Source of the DNA: Aurelia coerulea
Taxonomy: Eukaryota; Cnidaria; Scyphozoa; Semaeostomeae; Ulmaridae
Reading direction: 5' to 3'
DNA length: 64,000 nucleotides
NCBI GenBank assembly: GCA_039566865.1
Contig: CM076951.1
Span: 14,765,484-14,829,483 of the forward strand
Made by a program: the position numbers and the translations under genes. Numbering within the stretch: position 1 is the stretch's first letter; each line of letters begins with the position of its first letter. Shown in pieces: positions 1 to 9,878 of this stretch. The notes beneath the pieces were generated by a model, which saw nothing but the letters and a program-made list of their open reading frames with translations, did not search any database and was not told where the DNA came from.

Positions 1-382
1 CCCACCGGATATCCGGTGTCATTGTGAAGAACCCTCTGGAATCCCAGATTTGATATGCGAAGGGGATTAATCCCCTGCACGCCTTTATGTAATCCACACT
101 GCCGTTACGTAAGTTGTGCCATTGTTGGGAGATGAGATACGGTTTGTCCAAGGAAAGGTATGTGTCCTCTGTGCAGTAAATAAATGTTCATGTGCAGTAG
201 CATTTTGGGTTGGAAATTTGATGAGCGCATGGTTTGCTAGTGTGCTTTGCCGTTCTTCCTTCTGTTTGTTTTCATAGTCAATTCAATTTGTTTCTATTTT
301 TGAAATGTTTCAAGCTTTCAAAATAAAGTGGTACTAGACTGGTACCGCTAGTACCGCTGCCAGCTGCCACTGTACCTGCCAT
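1..382. other. no gene recognised
   Basis: I see no convincing coding frame or paired repeat here. The first bases hold a short palindrome (ACCGGATATCCGGT). The stretch lies downstream of the Mutator-like fragment and may be its 3' flank. Confidence 0.3.
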
Positions 383-977
383 TTAGACATCTGACTGGTA
401 TTGGGGTCCCTCTGCTTCTTCTAAGGCATCAGAAAAGCCTTTCTTTCTATTCCTGATGACCTTTCTCCTTTTCTTGGCTTTTTCACTGTTCTTCACAATT
501 GCGTGATAGATTCTGGAATTATCTAGCTTTTTGCATGATTTCTTGCACAACCTTCCAGGATCAATATCCAATTCCTCCAAGATTTTCAGTATTGCTGATG
601 AGCCATCATTGAAATGGGCAATTGCAAGGTGGGTGGATAGCTCAACTGTTGGCAACCCAGAATGTGTCGGCTTTGCGCATCGCTGCCAAATGAGTGCATT
701 GAATGACTCATTCTGGTTCTGTGTTCCCCCATAGGTGCATGCATGTAACAGACTTTCAGAACTGAAACTTTGAATACAGGTTCAATTGCATCGGCTACTG
801 CAGCTGGCAATGAGTGTTTATGGCTGTATCTATTTTTGCTCTTTGGAAGCCACACCATGAATCCTTACCCTTTGGACAGAAACGGTGCTGTGGATTCTTA
901 TCAGTGGATTTGCTATGGAACAATATTGCCATTCTTGCGTTTTTCATGGCATCTACACTATGAGTGTTGTCTCCTAT
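383..977 (-). pseudogene. Mutator-like transposase-domain protein, C-terminal fragment
   Basis: Read on the minus strand, three segments line up in order with the C-terminal part of the Mutator-like transposase-domain proteins that are abundant in cnidarian genomes. The first, about 977-840, contains SVDAMKNARMA and then CPKGKDSWCGFQ. The second contains KHSLPAAVADAIEPVF. The third, about 745-383, contains GGTQNQNESFNALIWQRC, VELSTHLAIAHFNDGSS and ends GPQYQSDV before a stop. The last segment is in another frame than the second, so at least one indel lies near 745-760. The N-terminal part is missing because the tail of a LINE joins it at about 978-981. Family recognition is from memory of motifs; the function in living copies would be a DDE transposase. 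This copy is broken. Confidence 0.75.
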
Positions 978-1318
978 GTTTCAGTTTCAGTTTCAGTTCA
1001 TATTTTAAATTCCACTACATACAATTTCATAATTAACAATACCAACAATTGACTAAACTACAAAGAAATAAGACAATATTACAGAGAATTAATACATTGA
1101 TACGGAAAATTAATACAATATACAAATACAGAGAGACAAGATAAATTGTATGGAGGGAATTACTTAATTAAAGGAGGAGTTCTCTCAATAGGTAAACTAA
1201 TCGAGGAGAGAGCCCCCCCTATCCTATAATAATTTCAAATAAATTTGGTTGGACTTGAATGATTCCAAGAAATACACGCATTTGCTTTTCATACTATAAA
1301 ATAGAAGTTGTGCAATTA

Positions 1319-4300
1319 TCAAAAACTAGCCTTGTTAAATAAGTAAATTTTCAGTTGCTTTTTGAAGGATATTTTTGATGAAGCGTTTCGGAGTTCCACG
1401 GGTAATGTATTCCAGAGTTTAGCTCCAAGATAACGAATCGACTGTAGACCATATTGAAGACTGTTTTTTCGTGTTAAGTATAGATCCCCATGACTGGCCT
1501 GTCTAGTGGAATATTGATGAACAGATGAACTGAATAAGAAGAAGTTATGAAAGCAACTAGGTGAAGTTTTATTAACAGAATCAAAAACAAAAGTTAAAAG
1601 TCGGAGTTCAAAAATTTCAGAAAGTTTGAGAAGTTTAAGATCTTTGAAGATTGGCAGAGAGGGTGACAAGCGAGGCTGAAATGATATGGCTCTGACAGCT
1701 TTCTTCTGTAGTTTAAAAATTGGTTCAATGTGTGATGCATATGTTTGACCCCAGACGATAAGACCATATTGTAAAAAGGACAGAAACAAAGCATTGTACA
1801 AGCAGAGTAAAACATCTAATGGTAGTAAGCTTCTTATTCTGAAAAAGATTCCACATGTTCTAGCTAATTTCTTAGAAAGTTCACTGAGATGGTATTTCCA
1901 GCTTAGATGCTCATCTAAGAGGAGTCCTAAGAATTTAACAAACTTAACCCTTTTAATACGTTTTTTCCCTATTTTTATGGCAGAATCAGAAGGAACATTT
2001 ACAGAAGAAGAATGAAAGATAATATAATTTGTCTTATCAATGTTTAGTGATAGCTTATTAGCATCAAGCCATTTCTTTATTGATTTAAGCTCTTTGTTAA
2101 CAATTTTAATTAAATTAGATAAATCTTTGGATTCACAGTAGATGTTTGTATCATCAGCAAAGAGATAAAAAGTAAGCTTCTTAGCAGCAGTAGGTAAATC
2201 ATTGATATAGATAAGAAAAAGTAAGGGGCCTAATACAGAGCCTTGAGGTACACCACAAGTAACTGAAAGTAAGTTAGAATTACTTCCATTAACATAAACA
2301 TATTGTTTTCTATCGGATAGGTAGGATCTAAACCACTCAAGGGCACAACCACGCACACCATAGTGTTCCAATTTTGATAACAAAATTTTATGATTAACAG
2401 TATCAAAAGCCTTCTGTAAATCTATGAAAATGCCACAACCAAATCTTTTATTATCAAGTGTATTTCTCACAGCTTCTGTCAAACTCACTAGGGCATGATC
2501 GATAGAGTGGTTTTCTTGAAAACCAAATTGTAAAGAATAAAGAACATTATATAATTCAAGGAATCTATAAAGTCTTCTATACATTAACTTCTCAAATATC
2601 TTACTGAAAATGGGGAGAAGAGAAATTGGCCTGTAGTTAGAAGGTAGCTCAGGATTCCCTTTCTTGAAAAGAGTTATCACCTTGGCTATCTTGAGTTTTT
2701 CAGGAAAAATACCAGACTGGAAAGACTGATTTACAAGGAGAGCAAGATGTGGGGAAACTGAGGATCCAATGATTTTTAGTAATTTTATGGGTATACTATT
2801 AGGACCAACAGATTTAGATGGATTCAAGATGTTAATTAGGTCATTAACTTCTATAAAAGTAACTGGATTAAGAAAGAAAGAATTAGAATTTCTATTTGAT
2901 AAATAGTCAAGAGGAGATTTAGGGGTCATTGGGATTGTCTTTGTTATTTCATCAGCAACATTTACGAAAAAATCATTAAAAATATTTGAAATTTTGCCTG
3001 GGTCAGATGATACATTTCCCTCCTTGTCTTTCATTTTATTAATTGTAGAAGAATTTGAAGATTTGTGAGAAATGATTGTTTTTATACCTGACCATAATTT
3101 TTTCATATTTTGACTGTTGGTAGAAAAGTAGTTATGAAAATATCTTTCTTTACTTTCTTTTATTTCATTGGATACACGATTTCTAAATTTTTTGTACAAA
3201 TTAAGGTTATCATCAGTTGACTTTTTCTTTAATTTCTGCAAAACTCTGTCTCTGATTCTCATCATCTTTTGTATTCTATTATTAATCCATGGTTTATCTT
3301 TCAGCTTTATTTCCTTTCTACTCCTCTTTTTGATTGGTGCATGCTTATTTGTCAAAGTACTAAGATCTTTCAAAAATCTGTCAAATTTTTTGCTCACATC
3401 TATGTCACTATTGTCTAAATAAGTAAAGTCAATCTGATTAAAGTCCTCAAGGAATTTATCATCCTTAAATTTAGAATAGTCATATTTGAATGAGTCAGAT
3501 TTATTATGACTAACCTGAGTATTTTTTAAGATTAAGAACTGGGGGAAATGATCAGTGATTTGCATTAAAATATTGCCACTAGTTATATTAGCATTGGTAG
3601 CATTGGTGTATATGTTATCAACAACTGATGCTCTACGTTCTGAGACTCTAGTAGGATGATGAATACAAGGAAGAAGGCTGTGTGAAAAAAAGTTGTTGAC
3701 AAAATCAGTTGTTGGTGTATGGGAAGCATAATCAAGTAGATTGACATTGAAATCACTCATTATAAATACCAGTTTGTTTGAAGAAATTTTAGAAAGAAGA
3801 TTCCGAAAATGAGATGTAAGGTTATCAACATTTGAACTAGGATGTCTGTAAACACAGCATATTAGGAAATTCTTATCTTTTCTATTTTCAATTTCAACCC
3901 AAACAGTTTCAAAATCATCTGTGCAAGAATCTAAGTCTGCTCTTGGATTGGAAGTGAGAGAACTTTTAATGTACAAGCCAACACCACCATTTTGAGTTTG
4001 TGACTGAGTCTTAAAAAAAGTATAGCTGGGAATCTCAACATTTGATGATATAGGATTGTCAATAGAATGCCAGATTTCAGATACTCCAATTACATCAGGA
4101 TCTAGATTAGTATGAGCAGATAAAGAAACTAATTCATCATGATGAAGGGATAGGCTTCTTACATTAGTGTGAATGATGGAGAAATCTCTAGGGGAGAATT
4201 GTGAGGAAGAAAGTTCAGGTAAGGTGAAGTAGCGAGAATCAATATTTTGAGGCATATGTTCATCAATATCATAATCACTAAGATTAGGCAAGTCTAAAAG

Positions 4301-4411
4301 ATTAGAAGTAATTTCAAATGAGGGTGCAGAGTCAATGAATGAAGGTATGTCGAAATTGCGAATTCCTAAGAGTTCACCATTTGATAATGAGCCAAAAGGA
4401 AACATATTCAT
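1319..4411 (-). CDS. LINE ORF2: endonuclease and reverse transcriptase
   Basis: This 1,030-residue open frame is uninterrupted. An AP-type endonuclease comes first: N83 in the HTNVRSL motif, E112 in GVSEIWHS, D220/N222 in MSDFNVN, and D287-H288 in the ITDHFP motif. The reverse transcriptase spans roughly 570-860, with D664 in IFIDLQKAFD, the GVPQGSVLGP motif near 720-729 and the catalytic FADD at 751-754. The C-terminal end has the usual TRQASHGDLY and GAKLWNTLP motifs of CR1/L2/Daphne-type elements. The protein would nick target DNA and copy the element RNA. All core catalytic residues I can check are present. The frame originally began further upstream with a PHD finger, now cut off by a stop codon, so the annotated Met at 4411 is internal. 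Confidence 0.9.
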   Translation of the reverse strand: MNMFPFGSLSNGELLGIRNFDIPSFIDSAPSFEITSNLLDLPNLSDYDIDEHMPQNIDSRYFTLPELSSSQFSPRDFSIIHTNVRSLSLHHDELVSLSAHTNLDPDVIGVSEIWHSIDNPISSNVEIPSYTFFKTQSQTQNGGVGLYIKSSLTSNPRADLDSCTDDFETVWVEIENRKDKNFLICCVYRHPSSNVDNLTSHFRNLLSKISSNKLVFIMSDFNVNLLDYASHTPTTDFVNNFFSHSLLPCIHHPTRVSERRASVVDNIYTNATNANITSGNILMQITDHFPQFLILKNTQVSHNKSDSFKYDYSKFKDDKFLEDFNQIDFTYLDNSDIDVSKKFDRFLKDLSTLTNKHAPIKKRSRKEIKLKDKPWINNRIQKMMRIRDRVLQKLKKKSTDDNLNLYKKFRNRVSNEIKESKERYFHNYFSTNSQNMKKLWSGIKTIISHKSSNSSTINKMKDKEGNVSSDPGKISNIFNDFFVNVADEITKTIPMTPKSPLDYLSNRNSNSFFLNPVTFIEVNDLINILNPSKSVGPNSIPIKLLKIIGSSVSPHLALLVNQSFQSGIFPEKLKIAKVITLFKKGNPELPSNYRPISLLPIFSKIFEKLMYRRLYRFLELYNVLYSLQFGFQENHSIDHALVSLTEAVRNTLDNKRFGCGIFIDLQKAFDTVNHKILLSKLEHYGVRGCALEWFRSYLSDRKQYVYVNGSNSNLLSVTCGVPQGSVLGPLLFLIYINDLPTAAKKLTFYLFADDTNIYCESKDLSNLIKIVNKELKSIKKWLDANKLSLNIDKTNYIIFHSSSVNVPSDSAIKIGKKRIKRVKFVKFLGLLLDEHLSWKYHLSELSKKLARTCGIFFRIRSLLPLDVLLCLYNALFLSFLQYGLIVWGQTYASHIEPIFKLQKKAVRAISFQPRLSPSLPIFKDLKLLKLSEIFELRLLTFVFDSVNKTSPSCFHNFFLFSSSVHQYSTRQASHGDLYLTRKNSLQYGLQSIRYLGAKLWNTLPVELRNASSKISFKKQLKIYLFNKASF

Positions 4412-4597
4412 GGTACATTGTTTGCAAAACCAAGAAACATCATCAGGTTCTTTTTCAAGTTCTTTGTATTCTGAAGCAGATATGTCATTGCATTTAATGT
4501 GGACTTAGAAATTGCAGTTATTGCAAAGAACTGCCTTTTGATTGACATGTATGTTTTTGTGGCAGATACCACATGGAAAACTAGTTGTATTTGCCAT
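4412..4597 (-). pseudogene. PHD-finger N-terminus of LINE ORF2, separated by a stop codon
   Basis: In frame with ORF2, an ATG at 4597-4595 opens a segment with CGICHKN, CNNC, HIKC and WFCKQC. This gives the Cys4-His-Cys3 spacing of a PHD finger and runs directly into the Met at 4411. The only break is a TAA at 4507-4505 (codon 31), where the family would be expected to have an aromatic residue, usually Trp, before VHIKC. N-terminal PHD-like zinc fingers are known in some CR1-like ORFs. Here the finger is lost unless the stop is read through or an internal start is used. Confidence 0.75.
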
Positions 4598-4712
4598 GCT
4601 TAGTGACATACTTTATTATTATTAAGATGAATTATGAAAATATGTAACAGAAAGTTGAAACTGTTCTAAAAAAAGCATGATAGAATTAACAACAACAGCA
4701 GTTAACAGGTTC

Positions 4713-5507
4713 TTATGTGGTGAATGACACCTCATTTTCTTCTTCTTCATTTGCAACTCCAGGGTGAATATTCCTGTCAGGAAGTCTATTTCTGACTATC
4801 AACTTACCAGCTACAAAGTAGGCCAACTTCCCCTTCTGTCTTGCCTCCAACAATTTGGGAGTAAGGCTGTTGCGCTTATTGAGAGTTCTCTGGCTAAAGT
4901 CTTCTAAGAACTTCATATCAGGAGGTCGGATTGATTTTGCTGCTGACAATATTCGCTCACGATCTTTGTAGCTCTTCAACTTGGCCACAATTGGCCTTGG
5001 CTTACTTGGAGCAACAGATCCATCACGACGAACATAGGTACTCTCCTGTCTCTTGGAACCCACCCTGTGTGCTCTCTCAATCTGCAATTCTTCTTCAATA
5101 TGCAATTCAGCCTTCACATTGTCCATAAAGATTTTTTCGGAGTCAGACCAAGACTCTGGGCCATCACTTTCTGGGATGCCAATCAATTTGACATTGTTTC
5201 TTCGACTCTGATTCTCTTGGTACTCCATCTGATCCTCCAATGAGTCAACAATTGACCTTTGATCCTTTACACCACTTTCTATTTGCTGGCAGTTTGACTC
5301 TACGGCTGTCAACTTCCCTTGAATATCTTCCACATCTTTGCAAGTGAATGAAAGACCAGATTTCAAATCATTGACATCATCTCGAATAGCTTTGATGTCA
5401 TCATTAATTCTTCCAGTCAGTAACTCCACTGCAGATTTGAAGCTTTGTAATTGCACTGACAAAAGTTCACGAACCACTTCCATAGTAACATATTCCGAAC
5501 CCGGCAT
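4713..5507 (-). CDS. LINE ORF1: coiled-coil RNA-binding protein (L1 ORF1p-like)
   Basis: The 264-residue protein starts with a long heptad-rich coiled coil (about 5-100). It continues into a L1-ORF1p-like RRM segment (NVKLIGIPE, then IERAHRVG and KPRPIVAKL) and a basic C-terminal domain (RQKGKLAYFVAGKLIVRNR). This is the usual trimer/RNA-binding architecture of LINE ORF1 proteins, which coat the element RNA. It lies 115 bases upstream of the ancestral ORF2 start. No zinc knuckle is visible. The frame is intact. Confidence 0.85.
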   Translation of the reverse strand: MPGSEYVTMEVVRELLSVQLQSFKSAVELLTGRINDDIKAIRDDVNDLKSGLSFTCKDVEDIQGKLTAVESNCQQIESGVKDQRSIVDSLEDQMEYQENQSRRNNVKLIGIPESDGPESWSDSEKIFMDNVKAELHIEEELQIERAHRVGSKRQESTYVRRDGSVAPSKPRPIVAKLKSYKDRERILSAAKSIRPPDMKFLEDFSQRTLNKRNSLTPKLLEARQKGKLAYFVAGKLIVRNRLPDRNIHPGVANEEEENEVSFTT

Positions 5508-5830
5508 GATTCATATATTGATATACGCGAAACTGATCATTTAAATAAAAACAAAAATCAAACAACTCAACACTGTTCACATCTGTGCTCGTTGAAACTC
5601 TGGCAGCACTGCCTAGGCCAAGGCCCCTCTTGAGGTGATTAGGCCCATCACAGGAAGATTTTCCATGGATGAAATGCTGCGTTATTTTGCTGGTAGGAAG
5701 GAAAGATTTCTTTCCAGGCTCTTGCAAAAGGTGCAGACTACGTGTCTCTGCAGAAAAGCAACAGTTCAGTAGGCTTTAACTTCCCACAGGCAGATTTTTC
5801 TTCAAGCAAGGTGCATGCACGTGGTGAAAG
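5508..5830 (-). other. probable LINE 5' UTR
   Basis: This lies immediately upstream of ORF1 on the same strand. An internal promoter would be expected here, but I recognise no specific motif. The 5' boundary is inferred from where the next gene fragment begins. Confidence 0.4.
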
Positions 5831-5844
5831 TTGAAGGCGCGTTC

Positions 5845-6000
5845 CTTCGAAAGTCATCCAAAAACAAACGTTTTATTTTTATCGTTATTTGGAAAGGAAA
5901 ACATTGTATTATCTTCAAAATTGTCATATTTTGCCACAAGGGCATCATCGGGGACTGATGTTCCATGCCCTAAGAAAAATCAGTTCAATTTCCTTAGATA
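5845..6000 (-). pseudogene. distal piece of the interrupted zinc-binding gene
   Basis: On the minus strand this continues the gene fragment at 9,879-10,887 across the pogo insertion: the text before the TA at 9,879 reads ...SLSYKR and resumes here with YLRKLN followed by a stop. Further on, HGTSVPDDALVAKYDNFED reads open. The fragment is cut off by the LINE 5' region. Assignment to one gene rests on the TA duplication at both edges of the pogo element. Confidence 0.45.
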
Positions 6001-6547
6001 CAGTAAAACCCCGCAAACAAGAACATACTTTCCTAAAAAACAGACTGACTAGGTTCTTATGAATGTGGTACTTATGATATTTTCAGGGTGTGGTTCTTAT
6101 TGCAAGGACAGTTACAGCTATGATGCATAGAAAACTAAACAGTATGTATACAATGGACTTGAGTGTGGCGCGACTGAATTTCAAATGTTGGAGGATATGG
6201 AATTTTTTTGTTGACAAACCAATTTTCAGTCACACAATTTCATGAAACAATTTCCTTATCCCTTGGTATTGTTTCATGTGTCCAGTTATCAAAATTTTAG
6301 AAAATGTTTTGGAGTTTGTATACACTGATATGGTAAAATATTTCAAAAATACTTGGCTCCCATGTTCACAAAATTACTGTTGGTAATTTTTTGACAAATG
6401 GAAAAGTGTGACCATAATATTCACAAAATTAGATGCTCTTGTCATCCATGATATGATCTAGTCTAGCTAAATAAAAGCATCACACAAACAAAATGTTTAC
6501 GTCTATTGCACGTCACTGTCAAAAGAGTAACAAGAAATGAGTTTTTT
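6001..6547 (+). repeat. left arm of the pogo element, non-coding
   Basis: It holds the terminal repeat and subterminal TTCTTAT motifs near 6,053, 6,067 and 6,091, candidate transposase-binding sites. No coding frame is visible. Confidence 0.5.
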
Positions 6548-7024
6548 TTAATGTCTAATGTCAGAAATATCAATTTTCAGTCTTCCCTCCGCCTCCTCTG
6601 AAAATAGTCGCTTTTTAGTTTTTTGTAAGTCCTTTTGCAATATTTTAAGAAAGGTCAAGTTTCCAATAAATCTGTAATCCATGGGGAGTTCTACTCCTTT
6701 TCCAGCACCCTTGTTAATTCTGCAGCCAATACATTCTGCCTCAATTTCACCATAATCTTCAAGAAATTTGTGAAAGAGAGACGAAAGTTCTTCTGGAACA
6801 TGTCCAACAATTTCACTATCCTTCGTCTTGATGGCAACTGCATTATCATCATATTCATTATCGCCTTCCATTTCACAAAACATAATTTCTCCAATGCTTA
6901 CTCTTCTTTCATTCATGTAGGCATGATAACCTCGCATTGTTGATTCACAAAACAACTCCATCTGCATAGCCATTCTGATTCTCGGATTCTCTATGTTTTC
7001 TGGCTTCGTTTTATTAGGCCGCAT
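6548..7024 (-). CDS. HIRAN-domain protein carried in the pogo element
   Basis: The 158-residue protein has a clear HIRAN core at about residues 30-125: GYHAYMN, then VSIGEIMFCEMEGDNEYDDN, AVAIKT, EIVGHVPEELS, and ECIGCRINKGAGKGVELPMDY. The pattern of a short acidic loop, a YDxNAVAI strand and a VGHVP turn is diagnostic. HIRAN domains (as in HLTF/Rad5) bind 3' ends of single-stranded DNA; stand-alone metazoan versions are of unknown role. It is divergently oriented to the transposase, with 182 bases between the two ATGs, which suggests a shared promoter region. The start at 7024 is the first Met in an open frame. I see no lesion. Whether it serves transposition is inference. Confidence 0.8.
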   Translation of the reverse strand: MRPNKTKPENIENPRIRMAMQMELFCESTMRGYHAYMNERRVSIGEIMFCEMEGDNEYDDNAVAIKTKDSEIVGHVPEELSSLFHKFLEDYGEIEAECIGCRINKGAGKGVELPMDYRFIGNLTFLKILQKDLQKTKKRLFSEEAEGRLKIDISDIRH

Positions 7025-7206
7025 GTAGAAAGGGCTGTGGGCTCTACCATTTTAATCTCTTTTCCACGGAATAGCCTCGAGATGAATATCTTATGGCGGG
7101 AAAGTAAGCCTCGTTCGCAGGACTGGGGAAGGAAAACCGAAAACCACGAGGAAAACAGAATACTTGGCGGTCGTGCAAATGCAAGTATTTCTCTTCGAAA
7201 CTTTTA
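7025..7206. promoter_or_regulatory. divergent intergenic region between HIRAN gene and transposase
   Basis: Only 182 bases separate the two start codons, so a bidirectional promoter is likely. No TATA box or other named element is obvious. Confidence 0.35.
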
Positions 7207-9722
7207 ATGATGCAGGGAACACTATTTAGATTTGGTATCACAAAGAAAGTACAAGTTGCTTCTGGTCGCACTTACAATGTCACATCATCAATGCCAATGT
7301 CTGCAAAAATGTCTGCAAATGTCAAAGAAATTCAGTGTGCGATATGCAAATGCAAATTCACTTCCCAGCAATATCTTGACATTCATGTTCATTGGAAACA
7401 TAACAAATCAACTATTGCATCCGAAGAAACTGTTAACAGACTGAACATGTCAAATGCTCATCCAGTATATCCGGTAGGCACTGAGCACAGTGATTCTGTG
7501 GATCGAACAAATAGAAATGGGGACTGTCAGCTTTCTCAAGTAAGTCAAATCCAGAAGTCAAAAGGGGATAGTCAGAAAGGCTCCTCAAAGAGGAAATCCT
7601 ACACTCTAGAGTTCAAATGGAAAGCTCTTAAACTACTTGACCAAATGACACAAAAGCAGGTGAAGAATAAATGGCAGAAAGTTGCAAGCATCATGGGAAT
7701 TCCAAACAAGTGTTTGGTTGTAAAGTGGAACAAGCAGCGTTTGAAGATCAACAATGAGATGAATACAAACAAGATCAAGAAAGGGAAGGGAAATATAGTA
7801 GCAGCAAGGCAAAGGAGACAAATAACATCAGATAAAATTGAACGGCAAGTGTAAAACGCAGGTTTGCAGGTTGGTAAAACGCAGGCTTGCAGGTTGGTAA
7901 AACGCAGGTTTCAGGCCAAAGGGCTGTGGCTAGAGGCAAGGTGCCTACTATTTTAAACTTCTGGTTATCTTCAAAATTCTCATTCCAAAGGCATAATATT
8001 GGACTGAATGATGGAAACCAAGGACTTTTGCTGGCAGATTGACTCATATTATTTTGTTTGAATTAAAATAAGGTAATATTACTGGAATGCATTCAGAGGT
8101 TTCTTCACAACAGTGGCATGATCTCCTAAGACGTTGTTGTGTAATATTTAAAAGGGCAACATGGTAAACAATGCAAATTTCTTTTCTGAAACTCCTTGGG
8201 ACTTGTGAGTATTAAAATAGTGAGAATTTTAAATGCATGACCTGATATAAACATCAGATCATTAGATATATAAATAGCCTACTGTGCTGTCTTGTATCAT
8301 ATTGTATTCTATTACACAATCTAGACCCAAGCAGTAACAAATAAGGCTAAAGGAACAGTGCCGTTTGTCAGTTTCTTTTTCCTGTTCATAGAACTCCAAT
8401 TTTTCCTCAAGTCATTTGTTTTTAAAAACTTCAGAACTGAATGAAAATAAATTATGCTTGCCTAATGTGGACAATGGAATGAATAAAAATGGGTGTGCTT
8501 TGCTAGTCCAACCAATGACCAAGAAAATAATTCATGAACAACAATATAATCACAAACATTGGTTACTTCCTCCATTTCTGTAAAATACCGAGAGATTGTT
8601 GATCTGTTCCATTTTTTTCCAAGTCTCCTCCTTTCTGATATTTGCCTTTAAGAACCCCGACTCTAGGTTTTTGTAGCCGTACTTTTAATTGTGTACCCAC
8701 TTCTTATAATTTTCTTGTCGAGCATGATTGTTTTGAGTTTGAATAATCTATAGCTGCCCTTTTCATTGCAGATGGCATCTACATGGGATGAGTATCGTGT
8801 TTTGTTCTAGAAAACCCATTTAAATGATTGGTCACTAATAGCAGGCCCCTTGCCTCTAGCCACAGCCCTTTGGCCTGAAACCTGTGTTTTACCAACCTGT
8901 AAGCCTGCGTTTTACCAACCTGCAAACCTGCATTTTACACTTGCCCCACATTCATCCAAAATGGGGCCGGTGGCTCCCTGAGAACAGGTATAATGTGGAT
9001 CAATTTCCACTACCTTTTGTTGTTAATCAAGGACAGACCTATGCTGATAGGGGTTCCAAGCAAGTATGGGTTAGTCAACCTTCAAGTGGCTGGGACAAAA
9101 GGCAAGCTACTTTGCAGTTGTGCATCAGAGGATCAGGCAAGCAATCAGTAAAACCAGCCATCGTGTTCAGAGGTAAAGGCAATGTAGCTCTGGATGAGAA
9201 ATCACAGTATGACGGTAGAATTGATATCTACTTCCAGCAAAATGCATGGATGGATTGTAAAACAAATAGAGAATGGACAGAGAGAACACTGATGCCAGGA
9301 ATAGCAGATAAGAAACATGAGAATGTATTATTTGCAGATAATGTCTCATTTCAAACAGAAAAAGTTTTCACGAAACTTGCAGAGAGATATGTAACACAAT
9401 TGTTTATATGCTTCCAGACTCGCAGACAGATAAGGCACAACCAATAGATGCAGGCATAGGAAGGTTGTTCAAAAAGAAAATAGAGGATCAAATGGATAAA
9501 TGGCTTGATGATGAAGACAACATAGAAAAATGGCATGACAAGATAAGTGCCAGGCAGAGACGCATACTGATGACAAAATTGGCAGGAGAGGCTTGGGAAG
9601 AGTTTCAAAAGTATGAAGATATATTCAAGAAATCATTTGAGAGAACTGGATGCTTAATGACCATTGATGGCTCTGAAGATCACCTAATTAAACCACAAGG
9701 ACTTGAAAACTATACTTTCTGA
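7207..9722 (+). pseudogene. pogo-like transposase, interrupted and frameshifted
   Basis: The N-terminal piece (7207-7854) holds a C2H2 zinc finger (C44, C47, H60, H65) and a helix-turn-helix segment starting KRKSYTLEFKWKALKLL (about 128-180). The frame then runs into a nested inverted-repeat element. After it, the catalytic half resumes near 8,950 with PKWGRWLPENRYNVDQFPLPF (first Asp in NVDQ) and VLFADNVSFQT (second Asp). A frameshift near 9,400 leads to the last piece, PDSQTDKAQPIDAGIGRLF, which has the third acidic residue in QPIDAG. About 100-150 codons normally found between the two halves are missing. It would have been a DDE_1 transposase; it is dead here. Confidence 0.8.
7848..8943 (+). 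mobile_element. MITE-like element with ~100-bp inverted repeats nested in the pogo transposase
   Basis: The left end (from about 7,844) and right end (to about 8,947) are complementary over roughly 100 bases. Each contains three short direct repeats of the type TAAAACGCAGGTTTGCAGG followed by a shared TTTCAGGCCAAAGGGCTGTGG block. The interior (about 7,950-8,840) is AT-rich and I see no coding potential. The exact ends and target duplication are ambiguous; the shared outermost bases are GGCAAGTG. Confidence 0.75.
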
Positions 9723-9878
9723 CCAGAGACTTTCATGTTTTATTAATATAAGGTACCATCTTAAAAGAACATTGAAAGAAGTCAGTCTGTTTTTGGTTCT
9801 TATCTTTGGGTGTCTTTTTTGACAAAATCAGTCTGCAGGTTCTTATTTATCTGTGTTCTTGTTTGCGGGGTTTTACTG

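Larger units (their letters stand above)
981..5830 (-). mobile_element. near-complete non-LTR retrotransposon (LINE, CR1/L2/Daphne-like)
   Basis: The minus strand carries ORF1 (5507-4713) followed by ORF2 (4597/4411-1319) and a 3' UTR of about 340 bases. The 3' end is a short simple-repeat tail of ACTGAAACTGAAAC type (981-1003), not poly(A). The 3' UTR shares a G-run followed by CTCTC and CGATTAGTT with the truncated copy near 14,550, so both belong to one family. The 5' end is not resolved: the neighbouring zinc-binding gene becomes recognisable again at about 5,845. Endonuclease, reverse transcriptase and an ORF1 coiled-coil protein place it in the Jockey superfamily; the exact clade is an inference. 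The left flank is a Mutator-like gene and the right flank a different gene, so no target duplication can be shown. Confidence 0.85.
6001..9878 (+). mobile_element. pogo/Tigger-like DNA transposon with TA target duplication
   Basis: The ends are perfect inverted repeats of about 25 bases, CAGTAAAACCCCGCAAACAA at 6001 and its complement ending at 9878, each flanked by TA (5999-6000 and 9879-9880). Subterminal copies of an AGGTTCTTAT/ATAAGAACCT motif follow at both ends. CAGTAAAACC ends, TA duplications and a DDE_1 transposase are hallmarks of the pogo branch of Tc1/mariner. The element encodes a transposase on the plus strand (7207-9722, broken) and a HIRAN-domain protein on the minus strand (7024-6548). 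A 1.1-kb inverted-repeat element sits inside the transposase gene. Confidence 0.85.
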
